From assembly GCA_016211095.1 (NCBI GenBank), contig JACQSW010000006.1, forward strand, positions 1 through 9,858: a stretch of DNA of 9,858 nt, written 5' to 3'. This document shows positions 1 through 7,020 of the stretch, one piece after another. The notes under the pieces are model-generated. The model worked only from the letters and a program-made list of their open reading frames with translations, was not told the origin of the DNA and ran no database searches. The translations under genes were made by a program, and so were the position numbers. Position 1 is the stretch's first letter. Every line of letters begins with the position of its first letter. The DNA comes from Candidatus Woesearchaeota archaeon. Lineage in GTDB: Archaea; Nanobdellota; Nanobdellia; SCGC-AAA011-G17; GW2011-AR17.

Positions 1-6
1 AAAAAA

Positions 7-1566
7 ATGGATTACAATTTCGAAAACGAACCGTTGCCAGACTTCTCAAAACCAGAAGAAAGGGATAAGATGGAAGCAGCAATAAAAGCAGTAAAAAGAA
101 CATCACAACAAACCATCCCCGCCGTTGTAGGAGAAGACTCCAGCATATACGGGCACAACTTCAATTCAATAAACCCTAATGACCCTAAAGGAAGCTCTTG
201 GCGCATAGCAAAGGCAACCGAAAACGATGTTGAAAAAGCAATCCCCACTGCACAAAAAACATTTGGCGATTGGAAAGCGAGGCCATTAGAGGACCGCACA
301 GCAATATTAATGAAAGCTGCAAAAATATTCCAAGAAAAAAAATACGAGCTCTCAGCCTACATGGTTTTAGAGTGCGGAAAAAACTGGAACGAGGCAGCAG
401 CAGACACGGCAGAGCTAATAGACTTCTGCAACTTCTACGCCAAAGACGCGCAAAGGCTAAACAGGGCAAAGCCTAAGCATAGCAAAACAGAAGAAATAGA
501 CTTCAAATACGAACCGCTAGGCGTGGGCTCAATAATTGCCCCATGGAATTTTCCGGCAGCAATCTTCGGCGGAATGATAACCGCAGCCATAGTAATGGGC
601 AACACAGTATTAGCCAAGCCATCCAGCGACGCTGCCGCTACAGGCTACCAAGTCTTCAAAACACTCAAGGAAGCCGGAGTGCCGCCAGGCGTCATAAACT
701 TTTTGCCTGGATCAGGAAAAGATGTTGGAAAAATGATGGTTGAAGATAAAAATATAAATTTTATAGCCTTCACCGGCTCAAGGGAAGTCGGCGAACAAAT
801 AATCACCTCAGCGGCATACAATAAAGGGACAAACCGCATAAAATTCTTGCCCCTCCTAGAAATGGGCGGCAAAAACGGAATAATAGTATGCGAGGATGCA
901 GACTTAGAATTAGCAGCAAGTGAAATAGTAAAATCCGCATTCGGCTATCAGGGGCAAAAATGCTCCGCATGCTCAAGAGCCATAATCGAAGAGAAAGTGT
1001 ACAAAGAAGTGTTAGAAATGATTGTGGAAAAAACAAAAAAGCTCACAATAGGCCCTGTCGAGCATTACGAAAATTATATGGGCTCAGTAATAAATGAAGA
1101 AGCAATGAAAAAAATCCTTGCTTACATAGAAATAGGGATAAAAGAAGGCAAAGTAATGCATGGCGGCCACAGAATACCAAGCCTCGACGGCTATGTCGTT
1201 GCCCCAACAATAATCGCAAATGTATCACCCTACGCAGTTGTTGCTCAAGAAGAAATATTCGGCCCAGTGCTGTCCATAATAAAAGCAGAGAGCTATGATA
1301 AAGCGATAAGAATAATGAACGAAACGCCTTACGGGCTAACAGGCTCGGTGTTTACGAGAAGCAAAGAAAATATAGAAAAAGGAATCAAGAAAATAGACAT
1401 CGGCAACCTATACTTCAACAGGAAATGCACCGGCGCATTAGTCTATTATCATCCGTTTGGCGGAAGAAAAATGTCGGGAATAAACAAAAAAGCAGGCGGC
1501 TTCGACACGCTATCAAACTTCGCGGCGCCAAAAAGCATAGCCATAACAAAAAACACGTATAAATGA
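7..1566 (+). CDS. rocA: 1-pyrroline-5-carboxylate dehydrogenase (L-glutamate gamma-semialdehyde dehydrogenase), ALDH superfamily
   Basis: This is a 519-residue NAD(P)-dependent aldehyde dehydrogenase, predicted to oxidise glutamate semialdehyde/P5C to glutamate in proline or arginine breakdown, in the cytoplasm. Visible ALDH landmarks are PWNFP with Asn181, the general base Glu285 in LLEMGGKN, the catalytic Cys319 in GQKCSACSR, and EEIFGPVLS near residue 417. Assignment to the P5CDH branch rests on the C-terminal segment NRKCTGALVYYHPFGG followed by MSGINKKAGG, which closely follows the family's NR.CTGA.V..HPFGG..MSG...KAGG signature. The length matches the roughly 515-residue RocA type. The ATG at 7 is the first possible start, but only six bases precede it, so promoter and true start cannot be judged. 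No proline dehydrogenase is visible; one could lie upstream. The stop overlaps the next gene's start as ATGA, implying translational coupling. Confidence 0.85.
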   Translation: MDYNFENEPLPDFSKPEERDKMEAAIKAVKRTSQQTIPAVVGEDSSIYGHNFNSINPNDPKGSSWRIAKATENDVEKAIPTAQKTFGDWKARPLEDRTAILMKAAKIFQEKKYELSAYMVLECGKNWNEAAADTAELIDFCNFYAKDAQRLNRAKPKHSKTEEIDFKYEPLGVGSIIAPWNFPAAIFGGMITAAIVMGNTVLAKPSSDAAATGYQVFKTLKEAGVPPGVINFLPGSGKDVGKMMVEDKNINFIAFTGSREVGEQIITSAAYNKGTNRIKFLPLLEMGGKNGIIVCEDADLELAASEIVKSAFGYQGQKCSACSRAIIEEKVYKEVLEMIVEKTKKLTIGPVEHYENYMGSVINEEAMKKILAYIEIGIKEGKVMHGGHRIPSLDGYVVAPTIIANVSPYAVVAQEEIFGPVLSIIKAESYDKAIRIMNETPYGLTGSVFTRSKENIEKGIKKIDIGNLYFNRKCTGALVYYHPFGGRKMSGINKKAGGFDTLSNFAAPKSIAITKNTYK

Positions 1567-2108
1567 AAACAAAGAACAGCTACCTCCACCCCTTCCAAAA
1601 AGGTACACTAACCCTCGCAGTTACTAATGAAATAACCCACTCTGGCGCGTTCAAACACGCAATTGATTTCTTGCTTGATTATAACATCCCAATCTTAGCT
1701 GGAGCCAAAGGCAAAGTTATCGAAGTAAAGGATGATTCAGACAAAGGTGGGCTTGATGAAAAGTTTAAAGATGCAAAAAATCAAAATTATATTACTATAC
1801 AGCATGCCAATAATGAGCTCTCACAATACGTCCACATCGCACAAAATTCTGCCTTAGTCAAAATCGGGGAACAAATTATGGCAGGCCAGCCAATCGCCCA
1901 AAGCATCGGAATGGTCGGCTACACAGGAGCTCCACACATTCACCTGATTGTTTTTGCTTTAAAAGACAACAAAGACGGTTTTGAAAGCTTAGAAATTAGG
2001 TGGCGAGATTACAAATCAAAAATTTACACCGGCGAAGGATTAATTAAACAAATACAAAAACCGCGATACAAAAAACTAGTACGCCTAATAATAGAGAACA
2101 AAAAATAG
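1563..2108 (+). CDS. M23-type (LytM-like) zinc metallopeptidase domain protein
   Basis: The 181-residue protein is almost entirely one M23 peptidase domain. The zinc set is visible: His26 and Asp35 in THSGAFKHAIDF (the H...AIDF form of the first motif), His91 in QYVHI, and the HxH pair His125/His127 in GYTGAPHIHL. The glycine-rich strands VKIGEQIMAGQPIA are also typical. All expected catalytic residues are present, so it should be active. M23 enzymes normally cut glycine-rich peptides in bacterial peptidoglycan, which archaea lack, and no signal peptide or membrane helix is seen, so the substrate is unknown. The start overlaps the dehydrogenase stop (ATGA), placing both in one transcript. A biological link between them is not evident. 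Confidence 0.8.
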   Translation: MKTKNSYLHPFQKGTLTLAVTNEITHSGAFKHAIDFLLDYNIPILAGAKGKVIEVKDDSDKGGLDEKFKDAKNQNYITIQHANNELSQYVHIAQNSALVKIGEQIMAGQPIAQSIGMVGYTGAPHIHLIVFALKDNKDGFESLEIRWRDYKSKIYTGEGLIKQIQKPRYKKLVRLIIENKK

Positions 2109-2123
2109 TTAGCTGCGAAGAAC

Positions 2124-2141
2124 TTTTTTTAAAATTTTTTT
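2124..2141 (+). terminator. T-tract terminator after the rocA-M23 operon
   Basis: Two T7 runs (2124-2130 and 2135-2141) follow the M23 stop codon by 15 bases. Archaeal RNA polymerase terminates at such T-rich tracts without needing a hairpin. The second run overlaps the end of the convergent gene. On the minus strand only a T4 run is present here, so that gene's own terminator is not obvious. Confidence 0.55.
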
Positions 2142-3516
2142 AGTAGTAAGTCTTTCCTTCTTGCGGCTCTAATGGGTGCTCGTCAGATTCTTTTAGCCTT
2201 CTAACCAGAAGCATTCCGCCGCCGATGACTAGGAAGAGGATTAGTATTAGGAATCCTGCTTTAAGCCAGCTGAAGTCTGATTCTCCTGTGCGGATTGCGT
2301 TGCCGGTTATGCCATCACTAGTTTCAGTTTCTTCTTTTGCTGCTTCTTTAGCCACTTCGGTTTCTGTTTTTTTTGGCTGGATCTCAGCAACTAGCGGGAT
2401 TTCCCTTATTAGTGTTTGGTCTGTTAATATTTTAACAAAGAATGATTGGTCGCCTATTTTTGCATCTTCTTTAATCTTGATGTATATGTAGGCTGCTTTT
2501 TCGTCTTTAGGCTCTAGCCTCATGAATGCTTGCTCTATCCTTATTTCTTCTGCCCAAAGCTTTGCGCCAACAACCTTGATCTCATAGAGCTGGGCTTCGG
2601 TTCCATCGTTTGCTAGGCTTATTTTGAAAACCCCTTCTTGGCCTTGCTCAATCTTTTTGGATGGGTCTTCTACTTCTATTTTTGTTGATTCCCTAAGCTT
2701 TTTTTCTTCTTCGCTTTTTCCGTTGACTAAAATTTTGCTTATTTCTTTTGCAACTTCATGCCCATTGTCGTAAATAACCTCAACAACAGCGTTATACTCC
2801 CCTGTTGGTGTGTCTTCAGGTATGTCTAGGTAAATTTTTTCTGTTGAGGCAGAATTTTCTTCATCCGCGTTACTTTCTTCATTGACTAATTCATTTATGA
2901 ATGTGTGATCAACTATTCCCAAGTCTGGTATTTTAAAGACGACTTTTATGTCTTCTTCTTTTTTGGCCCCAACATTCTTCACCCTAACGATTGCTGAAAT
3001 TTTTTTGCCTGCGTCAACGCTTATTTTTGGGTCCAGCTTAACATCTAATATTTTTAGCAGGTGGCGTGTTTCTTCAACATACAATGCAAAGGTTTTTTCC
3101 ACTTTATCTTCAGAATCATAAATTTCGATATGCAGGGTGTAATTGTTGTCGCCAGCTTCGAGGTCGTCTGGAACTGATAGAGTTAATTTTTCCCTGTACA
3201 TCACTCCTTGTTCGATGTCGAATAGGTCTGAAACTGCTTCCAAATCCCCGTATTCGTAGCCGCCTACCCAAACCCGAATGTTAACATCCCTTGGCTCGGA
3301 GGAGTTGCCTTTGGCGAATACTTCAACATCAACATTTTGCCCTATTTCGAGGTGTGCCCTGTCGCCATTAACTTCAATTCCGTCAACCTTCACTTTTTCT
3401 ATAGTGTAAGGCAAAGCAGCGACGGACAGGCTCATTAAGATTGTTAATATAATCAAAAATAACGCTTTTTTTATGAAAAGATTTCCCCCGAACCCGCTTT
3501 TTAGACAAAAGGCCAT
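2140..3516 (-). CDS. secreted, C-terminally membrane-anchored surface protein with tandem beta-sandwich (CARDB/COG1470-like) domains
   Basis: A 458-residue protein with an N-terminal signal segment (KK followed by a hydrophobic stretch, about residues 17-35, ending AALP), three extracellular-looking beta-rich repeats (about 38-148, 150-265 and 275-380), an acidic Glu/Thr/Lys linker (about 380-400), an ITGNAI segment at 403-408, one membrane helix (about 418-438) and a short charged cytoplasmic tail. The second repeat (KISVDAGKKISAIVRVKNVG) resembles CARDB/NEW3-type Ig folds of archaeal envelope proteins. It probably sits outside the cell, anchored by the C-terminal helix, with a structural or adhesive role. 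No enzymatic motif is seen. The ATG at 3516 lies about 30 bases from the centre of a TATA box, giving a nearly leaderless mRNA and supporting this start although the signal peptide then begins with a 15-residue n-region. Confidence 0.75.
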   Translation of the reverse strand: MAFCLKSGFGGNLFIKKALFLIILTILMSLSVAALPYTIEKVKVDGIEVNGDRAHLEIGQNVDVEVFAKGNSSEPRDVNIRVWVGGYEYGDLEAVSDLFDIEQGVMYREKLTLSVPDDLEAGDNNYTLHIEIYDSEDKVEKTFALYVEETRHLLKILDVKLDPKISVDAGKKISAIVRVKNVGAKKEEDIKVVFKIPDLGIVDHTFINELVNEESNADEENSASTEKIYLDIPEDTPTGEYNAVVEVIYDNGHEVAKEISKILVNGKSEEEKKLRESTKIEVEDPSKKIEQGQEGVFKISLANDGTEAQLYEIKVVGAKLWAEEIRIEQAFMRLEPKDEKAAYIYIKIKEDAKIGDQSFFVKILTDQTLIREIPLVAEIQPKKTETEVAKEAAKEETETSDGITGNAIRTGESDFSWLKAGFLILILFLVIGGGMLLVRRLKESDEHPLEPQEGKTYY

Positions 3517-3543
3517 TCTTTACCACGAAAAAGTTAATGCAAC

Positions 3544-3551
3544 TTTATAAA
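3544..3551 (-). promoter_or_regulatory. TATA box for the surface protein gene
   Basis: TTTATAAA on the minus strand, flanked by AT-rich sequence with a purine-poor upstream side. It is centred about 31 bases before the ATG at 3516, so transcription should begin only a few bases before the start codon. Confidence 0.55.
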
Positions 3552-3559
3552 TTTTTTGG

Positions 3560-3568
3560 AAAAAAAAA
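3560..3568 (-). terminator. T9 terminator after the PIN gene
   Basis: Immediately after the TAG stop (3569-3571) the minus strand reads a run of nine T. It separates the HTH-PIN operon from the TATA box of the surface protein gene just downstream. Confidence 0.55.
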
Positions 3569-4267
3569 CTATTTCAATCCCTCGAGCACCAATGCTTCAT
3601 CAATTTCTTCTATGGATATGGCGCAGCCTTTAAGTTTTAGCGCCCAAAGCAAGCCTGAAAGCAAAGTGTTTTTTGCTTCTCGGGATGGGTCTTCACGGAT
3701 GTAATTGTTTAATAAGCCTAATTCGTACGCCATAACCCCGAGCTCGACTGACCGGATTATTTTTAAATTGCCAAATTCCTGCTGGAACTTCTTCAAATTT
3801 TCACGGTTTATTGTTATGTTTGTGTGGAGTTTTGAGCTTAAAAGCTCTGCAAGCTTTTCCGGATTCTCGACCAAAACCCTTATTGTCCTTTCATCAATTA
3901 CGCAAACAGCTGAGTCAAATTTTTTTGCTAAGACGAGGACAGCGACTTCGCCTGGATGGACTATTTGCATGTTTCTGTCTTTCGCGCGGAATATGGAGTT
4001 TGCTAGCATGCATACATTGTTTGTTGCGGATTGAAGGCCTGCATCCCTATGAAGGCTTATTATTCCGTCGCGAATCTGCATTCTTACCTGGATGGCTTCG
4101 AGCTTGAATTTTTTTGTTTGCAGTGGAACATCAACAACTTCTTTCTTTACCTCGCCGGGTATGGCGAATTCTCCCCCAAATTTTTGTTTTAGGGGTTGGA
4201 GTATCCAGAGGAGGTTGTTTGTTGCCAAGCTTATTATTGAACTGGTGTCGAAGACTAAGGCTTTCAT
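3569..4267 (-). CDS. PIN-domain ribonuclease with C-terminal extension, second gene of an HTH-PIN operon
   Basis: The 232-residue protein starts MKALVFDTSS. The PIN-like acidic set is Asp7 (VFDTSSII), Glu43 (GEVKKEVVD), Glu107 (HPGEVAVLVLA) and Asp125 (CVIDERTIR), so a metal-dependent endoribonuclease is expected. About 100 residues follow the PIN core, ending in a helical region (about 170-232) of unknown role. An upstream in-frame ATG at 4369 would add 34 residues, but that stretch lies inside the upstream gene in another frame. The ATG at 4267 overlaps the upstream stop as ATGA and places the first catalytic Asp at its usual position, so it is chosen. Coupling to a helix-turn-helix partner resembles toxin-antitoxin organisation. 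The target RNA is unknown, and a housekeeping RNA-processing role is possible. Confidence 0.7.
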   Translation of the reverse strand: MKALVFDTSSIISLATNNLLWILQPLKQKFGGEFAIPGEVKKEVVDVPLQTKKFKLEAIQVRMQIRDGIISLHRDAGLQSATNNVCMLANSIFRAKDRNMQIVHPGEVAVLVLAKKFDSAVCVIDERTIRVLVENPEKLAELLSSKLHTNITINRENLKKFQQEFGNLKIIRSVELGVMAYELGLLNNYIREDPSREAKNTLLSGLLWALKLKGCAISIEEIDEALVLEGLK

Positions 4268-4827
4268 GAGAATAATGACCTCGCTAAGCTTAGCCTGTCC
4301 TTTATCTTTCCCGTTTTTGGGGTTAATTCTGCAATCCTTGTATGGCCTAAGTATCCTTGAAGTTCCCACGTTGTTATTCCCATCAGCTCTGCCGCCCTTC
4401 CTGTTGATATTCCGTGCTCGTAAACCTTGCTTCCCTTCTTTATCCTTGCCTGCTCAATAACTTCATTGATGTATTTGTTGAATTTTTGGTCTATGCGGCT
4501 TATCTGCACAAAAAGTATTTTTATGGCTGAGCGAAACGCTCCCTCATCATCCCTCTCCAAACTATTAACAGCTGAATCGATGGTGGCTGCGGTGTTGCTT
4601 ACGAAAGTTTTCCAGTCTGGATCCTCTCGCGGCTTTCCAGAAGCGAATATCTTGCTAAGGGAATAAATTACTACTGCAGTTGAGACGGAGTCTTCATCCT
4701 GGAATATCCCTGCATTATGGATAACAAAATTGCTTAATAGCTTGAGCTGAAAATAGTCCTGGCTCTGCACAGACAGCTTAACCCTTTTAAGTGCCTCTAA
4801 GATATCAACACTTACCTCTCTAATCAT
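4264..4827 (-). CDS. uncharacterised protein with C-terminal helix-turn-helix, first gene of the HTH-PIN operon
   Basis: I do not recognise a named family for the whole 187-residue protein. Its first 120 residues are alpha-helical-looking, with a segment (about 30-60) around LSNFVIHNAGIFQDEDSVST. The C-terminal part (about 140-170: STGRAAELMGITTWELQGYLG) reads as a helix-turn-helix of the kind found in UPF0175-like antitoxins (AAELLG.S.WE...L). A TTG at 4830 could extend it by one residue, but the ATG at 4827 is preferred because it sits about 26 bases from the TATA box centre, meaning a leaderless mRNA. It overlaps the PIN gene by ATGA. The likely role, by inference, is DNA-binding regulator or antitoxin for the PIN nuclease. 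Confidence 0.6.
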   Translation of the reverse strand: MIREVSVDILEALKRVKLSVQSQDYFQLKLLSNFVIHNAGIFQDEDSVSTAVVIYSLSKIFASGKPREDPDWKTFVSNTAATIDSAVNSLERDDEGAFRSAIKILFVQISRIDQKFNKYINEVIEQARIKKGSKVYEHGISTGRAAELMGITTWELQGYLGHTRIAELTPKTGKIKDRLSLARSLFS

Positions 4828-4846
4828 CAAACAAAAGTAAGGATTT

Positions 4847-4858
4847 CTATAATAATAA
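4847..4858 (-). promoter_or_regulatory. TATA box for the HTH-PIN operon
   Basis: TTATTATTATAG on the minus strand, centred about 26 bases before the ATG at 4827, predicting a leaderless transcript. It is divergent from the promoter of the AbrB remnant, with about 60 bases between the two boxes. Confidence 0.5.
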
Positions 4859-4908
4859 GTTTTTCTATATTTGGAATGCGGGTTTTGGAAAGATATTTCG
4901 GGATTGGC

Positions 4909-4925
4909 AAAAAAAAGTTTATATA
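4909..4925 (+). promoter_or_regulatory. BRE/TATA promoter of the AbrB remnant
   Basis: An A-rich stretch ending in AAG (BRE-like) runs directly into TTTATATA (4918-4925), a good archaeal TATA box. Transcription would be expected to begin near 4948, about ten bases before the ATG at 4958. Confidence 0.6.
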
Positions 4926-4930
4926 CGAGG

Positions 4931-4944
4931 TAAGATTAATCTTA
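4931..4944 (+). promoter_or_regulatory. 14-bp perfect palindrome, candidate operator
   Basis: TAAGATTAATCTTA is identical to its reverse complement. It lies between the TATA box (4918-4925) and the predicted transcription start (about 4948). A dimeric repressor bound there would block the polymerase. AbrB-type antitoxins often bind their own promoter, so this is a natural autoregulation site for the truncated gene that follows. Confidence 0.5.
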
Positions 4945-4957
4945 ATAGGTGATATAA

Positions 4958-5113
4958 ATGGACGTCGCAATTACTCGAATGAGCTCAAAGGGACAAATTG
5001 TGCTGCCTGCTGAGATAAGAAAATGTATTAATATTCTTGGATTTATACCACAAAGACGAACAATAAGCCATGCGGACAGCATTAATCTTTTTTTTGTTCG
5101 AAGAATTCTTTGA
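4958..5113 (+). pseudogene. truncated AbrB/SpoVT-type antitoxin gene
   Basis: The reading frame of 51 codons begins MDVAITRMSSKGQIVLPAEI, the swapped-hairpin DNA-binding start of archaeal AbrB-family proteins, and keeps the family pattern to about residue 24. From LGFIPQ onward it no longer resembles the family: the usual second half (..GDK..V....I.L..) is absent and the frame runs antisense into the last 32 bases of the helicase gene. A ribosome site AGGTGAT (4947-4953) lies four bases before the ATG, so the stub may still be translated. I infer a gene broken by deletion. It could instead encode a shortened DNA-binding peptide. Confidence 0.6.
5000..5052 (+). pseudogene. possible RelE-family toxin C-terminal remnant in a shifted frame
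   Basis: Reading one base later than the AbrB frame, the codons from 5010 to 5054 or so give ENVLIFLDLYHKDEQ and then a stop. This resembles the last strand of archaeal RelE/ParE toxins (..VIFLDIYHK.DKE..). AbrB-like antitoxins are common partners of such toxins. If right, an internal deletion fused the start of an antitoxin to the end of its toxin. The segment is only about 15 residues long, so chance similarity is quite possible; the boundaries given are approximate. Confidence 0.25.
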
Positions 5114-6968
5114 TAATTTTTATCGGTTCCTTTGTTATGATGAACGGCCAGTCTTTTGGGAAGCATTCAAAATATCTTTTCCACGCGTATCTTTCGTCAA
5201 GCAAAATTACTGCCCCCCTGTCTGTTTCTGACCTTATGCATCTGCCTGCGCCTTGTGTGCACTTGATTATGGCGGGGTAGAGGTAAGCGTAGTCCCATCC
5301 CCTCCCAAATTTTTTGTCATAATAGCTTATCAATTCTTTTGTTTCGAGGTCAGGCTTTGTTAGTGGCAGGCCGATTATGATTACTGCGTTTAGCAAGTCC
5401 CCTGGGAGGTCAATGCCTTCTGAAAAGCTTCCGGCAGACACCCCTATAAGGACTGCGCCGGCGTTCTTGTAGCTCTTGAATCTTTCCAGAAGCTCAGCTT
5501 TTTCTTCTTTCGACAGCCCAGACCTTTCTAAGAACACTGTTTTTGTGCATGAACTTTTTAAATAGCGGTAAATTTCGTCCCTGAAGGTGTAGCTGGGGAA
5601 AAACATGAGAATGTTTCCGGGGATGTTGCTTATTAGCTCTGAACATTTTTCGCTTATCAGCTGGTACATTTCTTTTCCCCTTGTGGCGTATTTTGTGCTT
5701 GTTTCCGGGATGATTATGCTTAGCCTGTTTTGTTTTGGAAAAGGGTTGTCGTACTCTACTGTTATGGTTTTTTCTTTGTCCAAATCGAAGAGCTCGCAAT
5801 ACATGGTGGCAGGCGTCAGCGTTCCAGACATGAATATTGAGGAATGGCTTTTTTTAACCAAGTCTTTCACAAGAAGCGACGGGTCGAGGCATTTGTAGTT
5901 TAGGCTAACGAATGGCTTGCTGTACTTTGTGAATCCTTTGGCGAGTATCCTCGCGAATCCCTCATCCGGTCCACTCCATGATTCAAGAAAGTTTGCCACC
6001 GAGCTGCAGAAGCTCCTCTTTTTCTGCTCAACCACCTGCTCAGCGATGAATCTTAAGTCTCCGCAAAGCTGCTCATAGCTTACTAATTCGTCTACTGGCT
6101 GGTAGAAGTCCATCTTTTTCACTAAGCACTCAGTTTCTTCTATCGAAATCTTATCCCTCACCATCTTCAAAATGAGCTCTTTTACTGCTTGCAAAATATT
6201 AGCAACCTCATCGAAGCCTAAAATTTTAGCTTCTTTAGCCGCTAATTCAAGCGTAATTGTTGATATGTTTTGGGAGAGAATCTTTCTTGTCCTATCAGCT
6301 ATGTTGTGCGCCTCGTCAAATATGAGTATTGCATCATCAATTTTTTTGTCTGCCCTCTTGAGCAGGTTCTCCATTATGGAGGGGTTGAGAAGGTGATTGT
6401 AGTCAACAATTACAACTTTAGCTTTTTTGGCTAGCAAGCAGCTTGTTTCGTAGCAGCAAACTTTATTGCCAAAACAGATTTGCGACACAGCCTCAACTGG
6501 CAGCGGGCTTTTTTTCTCTAAATCGCCTAAAGTTTTTTGCGCAACAACTGTAAGCTTGTTTTTACTTTTGAGATTCAGGAAGAACTCGCACAAATCCTTC
6601 TTTTTCAAATCCTTGCAGTAATCACCGAATTCTGAAGAGCTCAACTGGGAAACCCCCGCCTGATTGCACATCCACTTCTTCCCCACCAAATCCACAACGA
6701 CAAAGCTCGTCTTGTATTTTTCCTTAATCCTGCTTAATGTTTCTATGGCGATTTTGTGCTGCGTATGCCGAGAAGTTAAAAAAAACACAGTCAAATTTTT
6801 TTCAAGCGCATTAGACAAAGCCGGGGAGAGCGCCGCAGCAGTTTTACCGATGCCTGTAGGCGCATGGATTATGAGGCTATGCTTGTTTTTTATTGCTTCA
6901 TCCACCTGAAGCATCAAAGCCTTCTGCAGCTTCCTAACCTCATCGTATGGAAACAACAAATTTTTCAT
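5082..6968 (-). CDS. Rad3/XPD/DinG-family superfamily 2 DNA helicase with Fe-S cluster cysteines
   Basis: A 628-residue COG1199-type 5'-3' DNA helicase, probably acting in repair or in clearing structured DNA. Motifs in order: Walker A APTGIGKT (36-43, Lys42), motif Ia near FFLTSRHTQ (62-70), an inserted Fe-S region with Cys101, Cys118, Cys127, Cys165, Cys171, Cys172 and Cys177, then DYNHLL (189-194), DEAH box (218-221), SGTLTP, motif V GVSAGSFSEGIDLPG (about 510-525) and motif VI QGAGRCIRSETDRG (about 568-581). The spacing Cys101, Cys165, Cys171/172, Cys177 resembles the arrangement in bacterial DinG more than classical XPD. The ATG at 6968 follows a TATA box by about 29 bases, giving a nearly leaderless mRNA. 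The 3' end overlaps the antitoxin remnant antisense, and no T-run follows the stop. Confidence 0.88.
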   Translation of the reverse strand: MKNLLFPYDEVRKLQKALMLQVDEAIKNKHSLIIHAPTGIGKTAAALSPALSNALEKNLTVFFLTSRHTQHKIAIETLSRIKEKYKTSFVVVDLVGKKWMCNQAGVSQLSSSEFGDYCKDLKKKDLCEFFLNLKSKNKLTVVAQKTLGDLEKKSPLPVEAVSQICFGNKVCCYETSCLLAKKAKVVIVDYNHLLNPSIMENLLKRADKKIDDAILIFDEAHNIADRTRKILSQNISTITLELAAKEAKILGFDEVANILQAVKELILKMVRDKISIEETECLVKKMDFYQPVDELVSYEQLCGDLRFIAEQVVEQKKRSFCSSVANFLESWSGPDEGFARILAKGFTKYSKPFVSLNYKCLDPSLLVKDLVKKSHSSIFMSGTLTPATMYCELFDLDKEKTITVEYDNPFPKQNRLSIIIPETSTKYATRGKEMYQLISEKCSELISNIPGNILMFFPSYTFRDEIYRYLKSSCTKTVFLERSGLSKEEKAELLERFKSYKNAGAVLIGVSAGSFSEGIDLPGDLLNAVIIIGLPLTKPDLETKELISYYDKKFGRGWDYAYLYPAIIKCTQGAGRCIRSETDRGAVILLDERYAWKRYFECFPKDWPFIITKEPIKIIKEFFEQKKD

Positions 6969-6991
6969 TTCAGAAACAAAAAAATTTTTCT

Positions 6992-7002
6992 TGTATATAA
7001 AG
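6992..7002 (-). promoter_or_regulatory. TATA box for the helicase gene
   Basis: CTTTATATACA on the minus strand, centred about 29 bases before the helicase ATG. It suggests the helicase can be transcribed independently of the oap genes upstream. Confidence 0.6.
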
Positions 7003-7010
7003 ATATGGTT

Positions 7011-7018
7011 AAAAAAAA
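7011..7018 (-). terminator. T8 terminator after oapC
   Basis: A run of eight T on the minus strand begins two bases after the oapC stop codon and just before the helicase TATA box. It likely ends the oapABC transcript. Confidence 0.5.
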
Positions 7019-7020
7019 TT

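Noticed and set aside
4268..4369. 34-residue N-terminal extension of the PIN protein
   Set aside because: It overlaps the end of the upstream gene in another frame, has no PIN-family resemblance, and the internal ATG has ATGA coupling.
4942..5166. Minus-strand frame of 74 codons over the AbrB remnant and helicase end
   Set aside because: It is a shadow of the helicase gene in another frame, with no sequence resemblance of its own.
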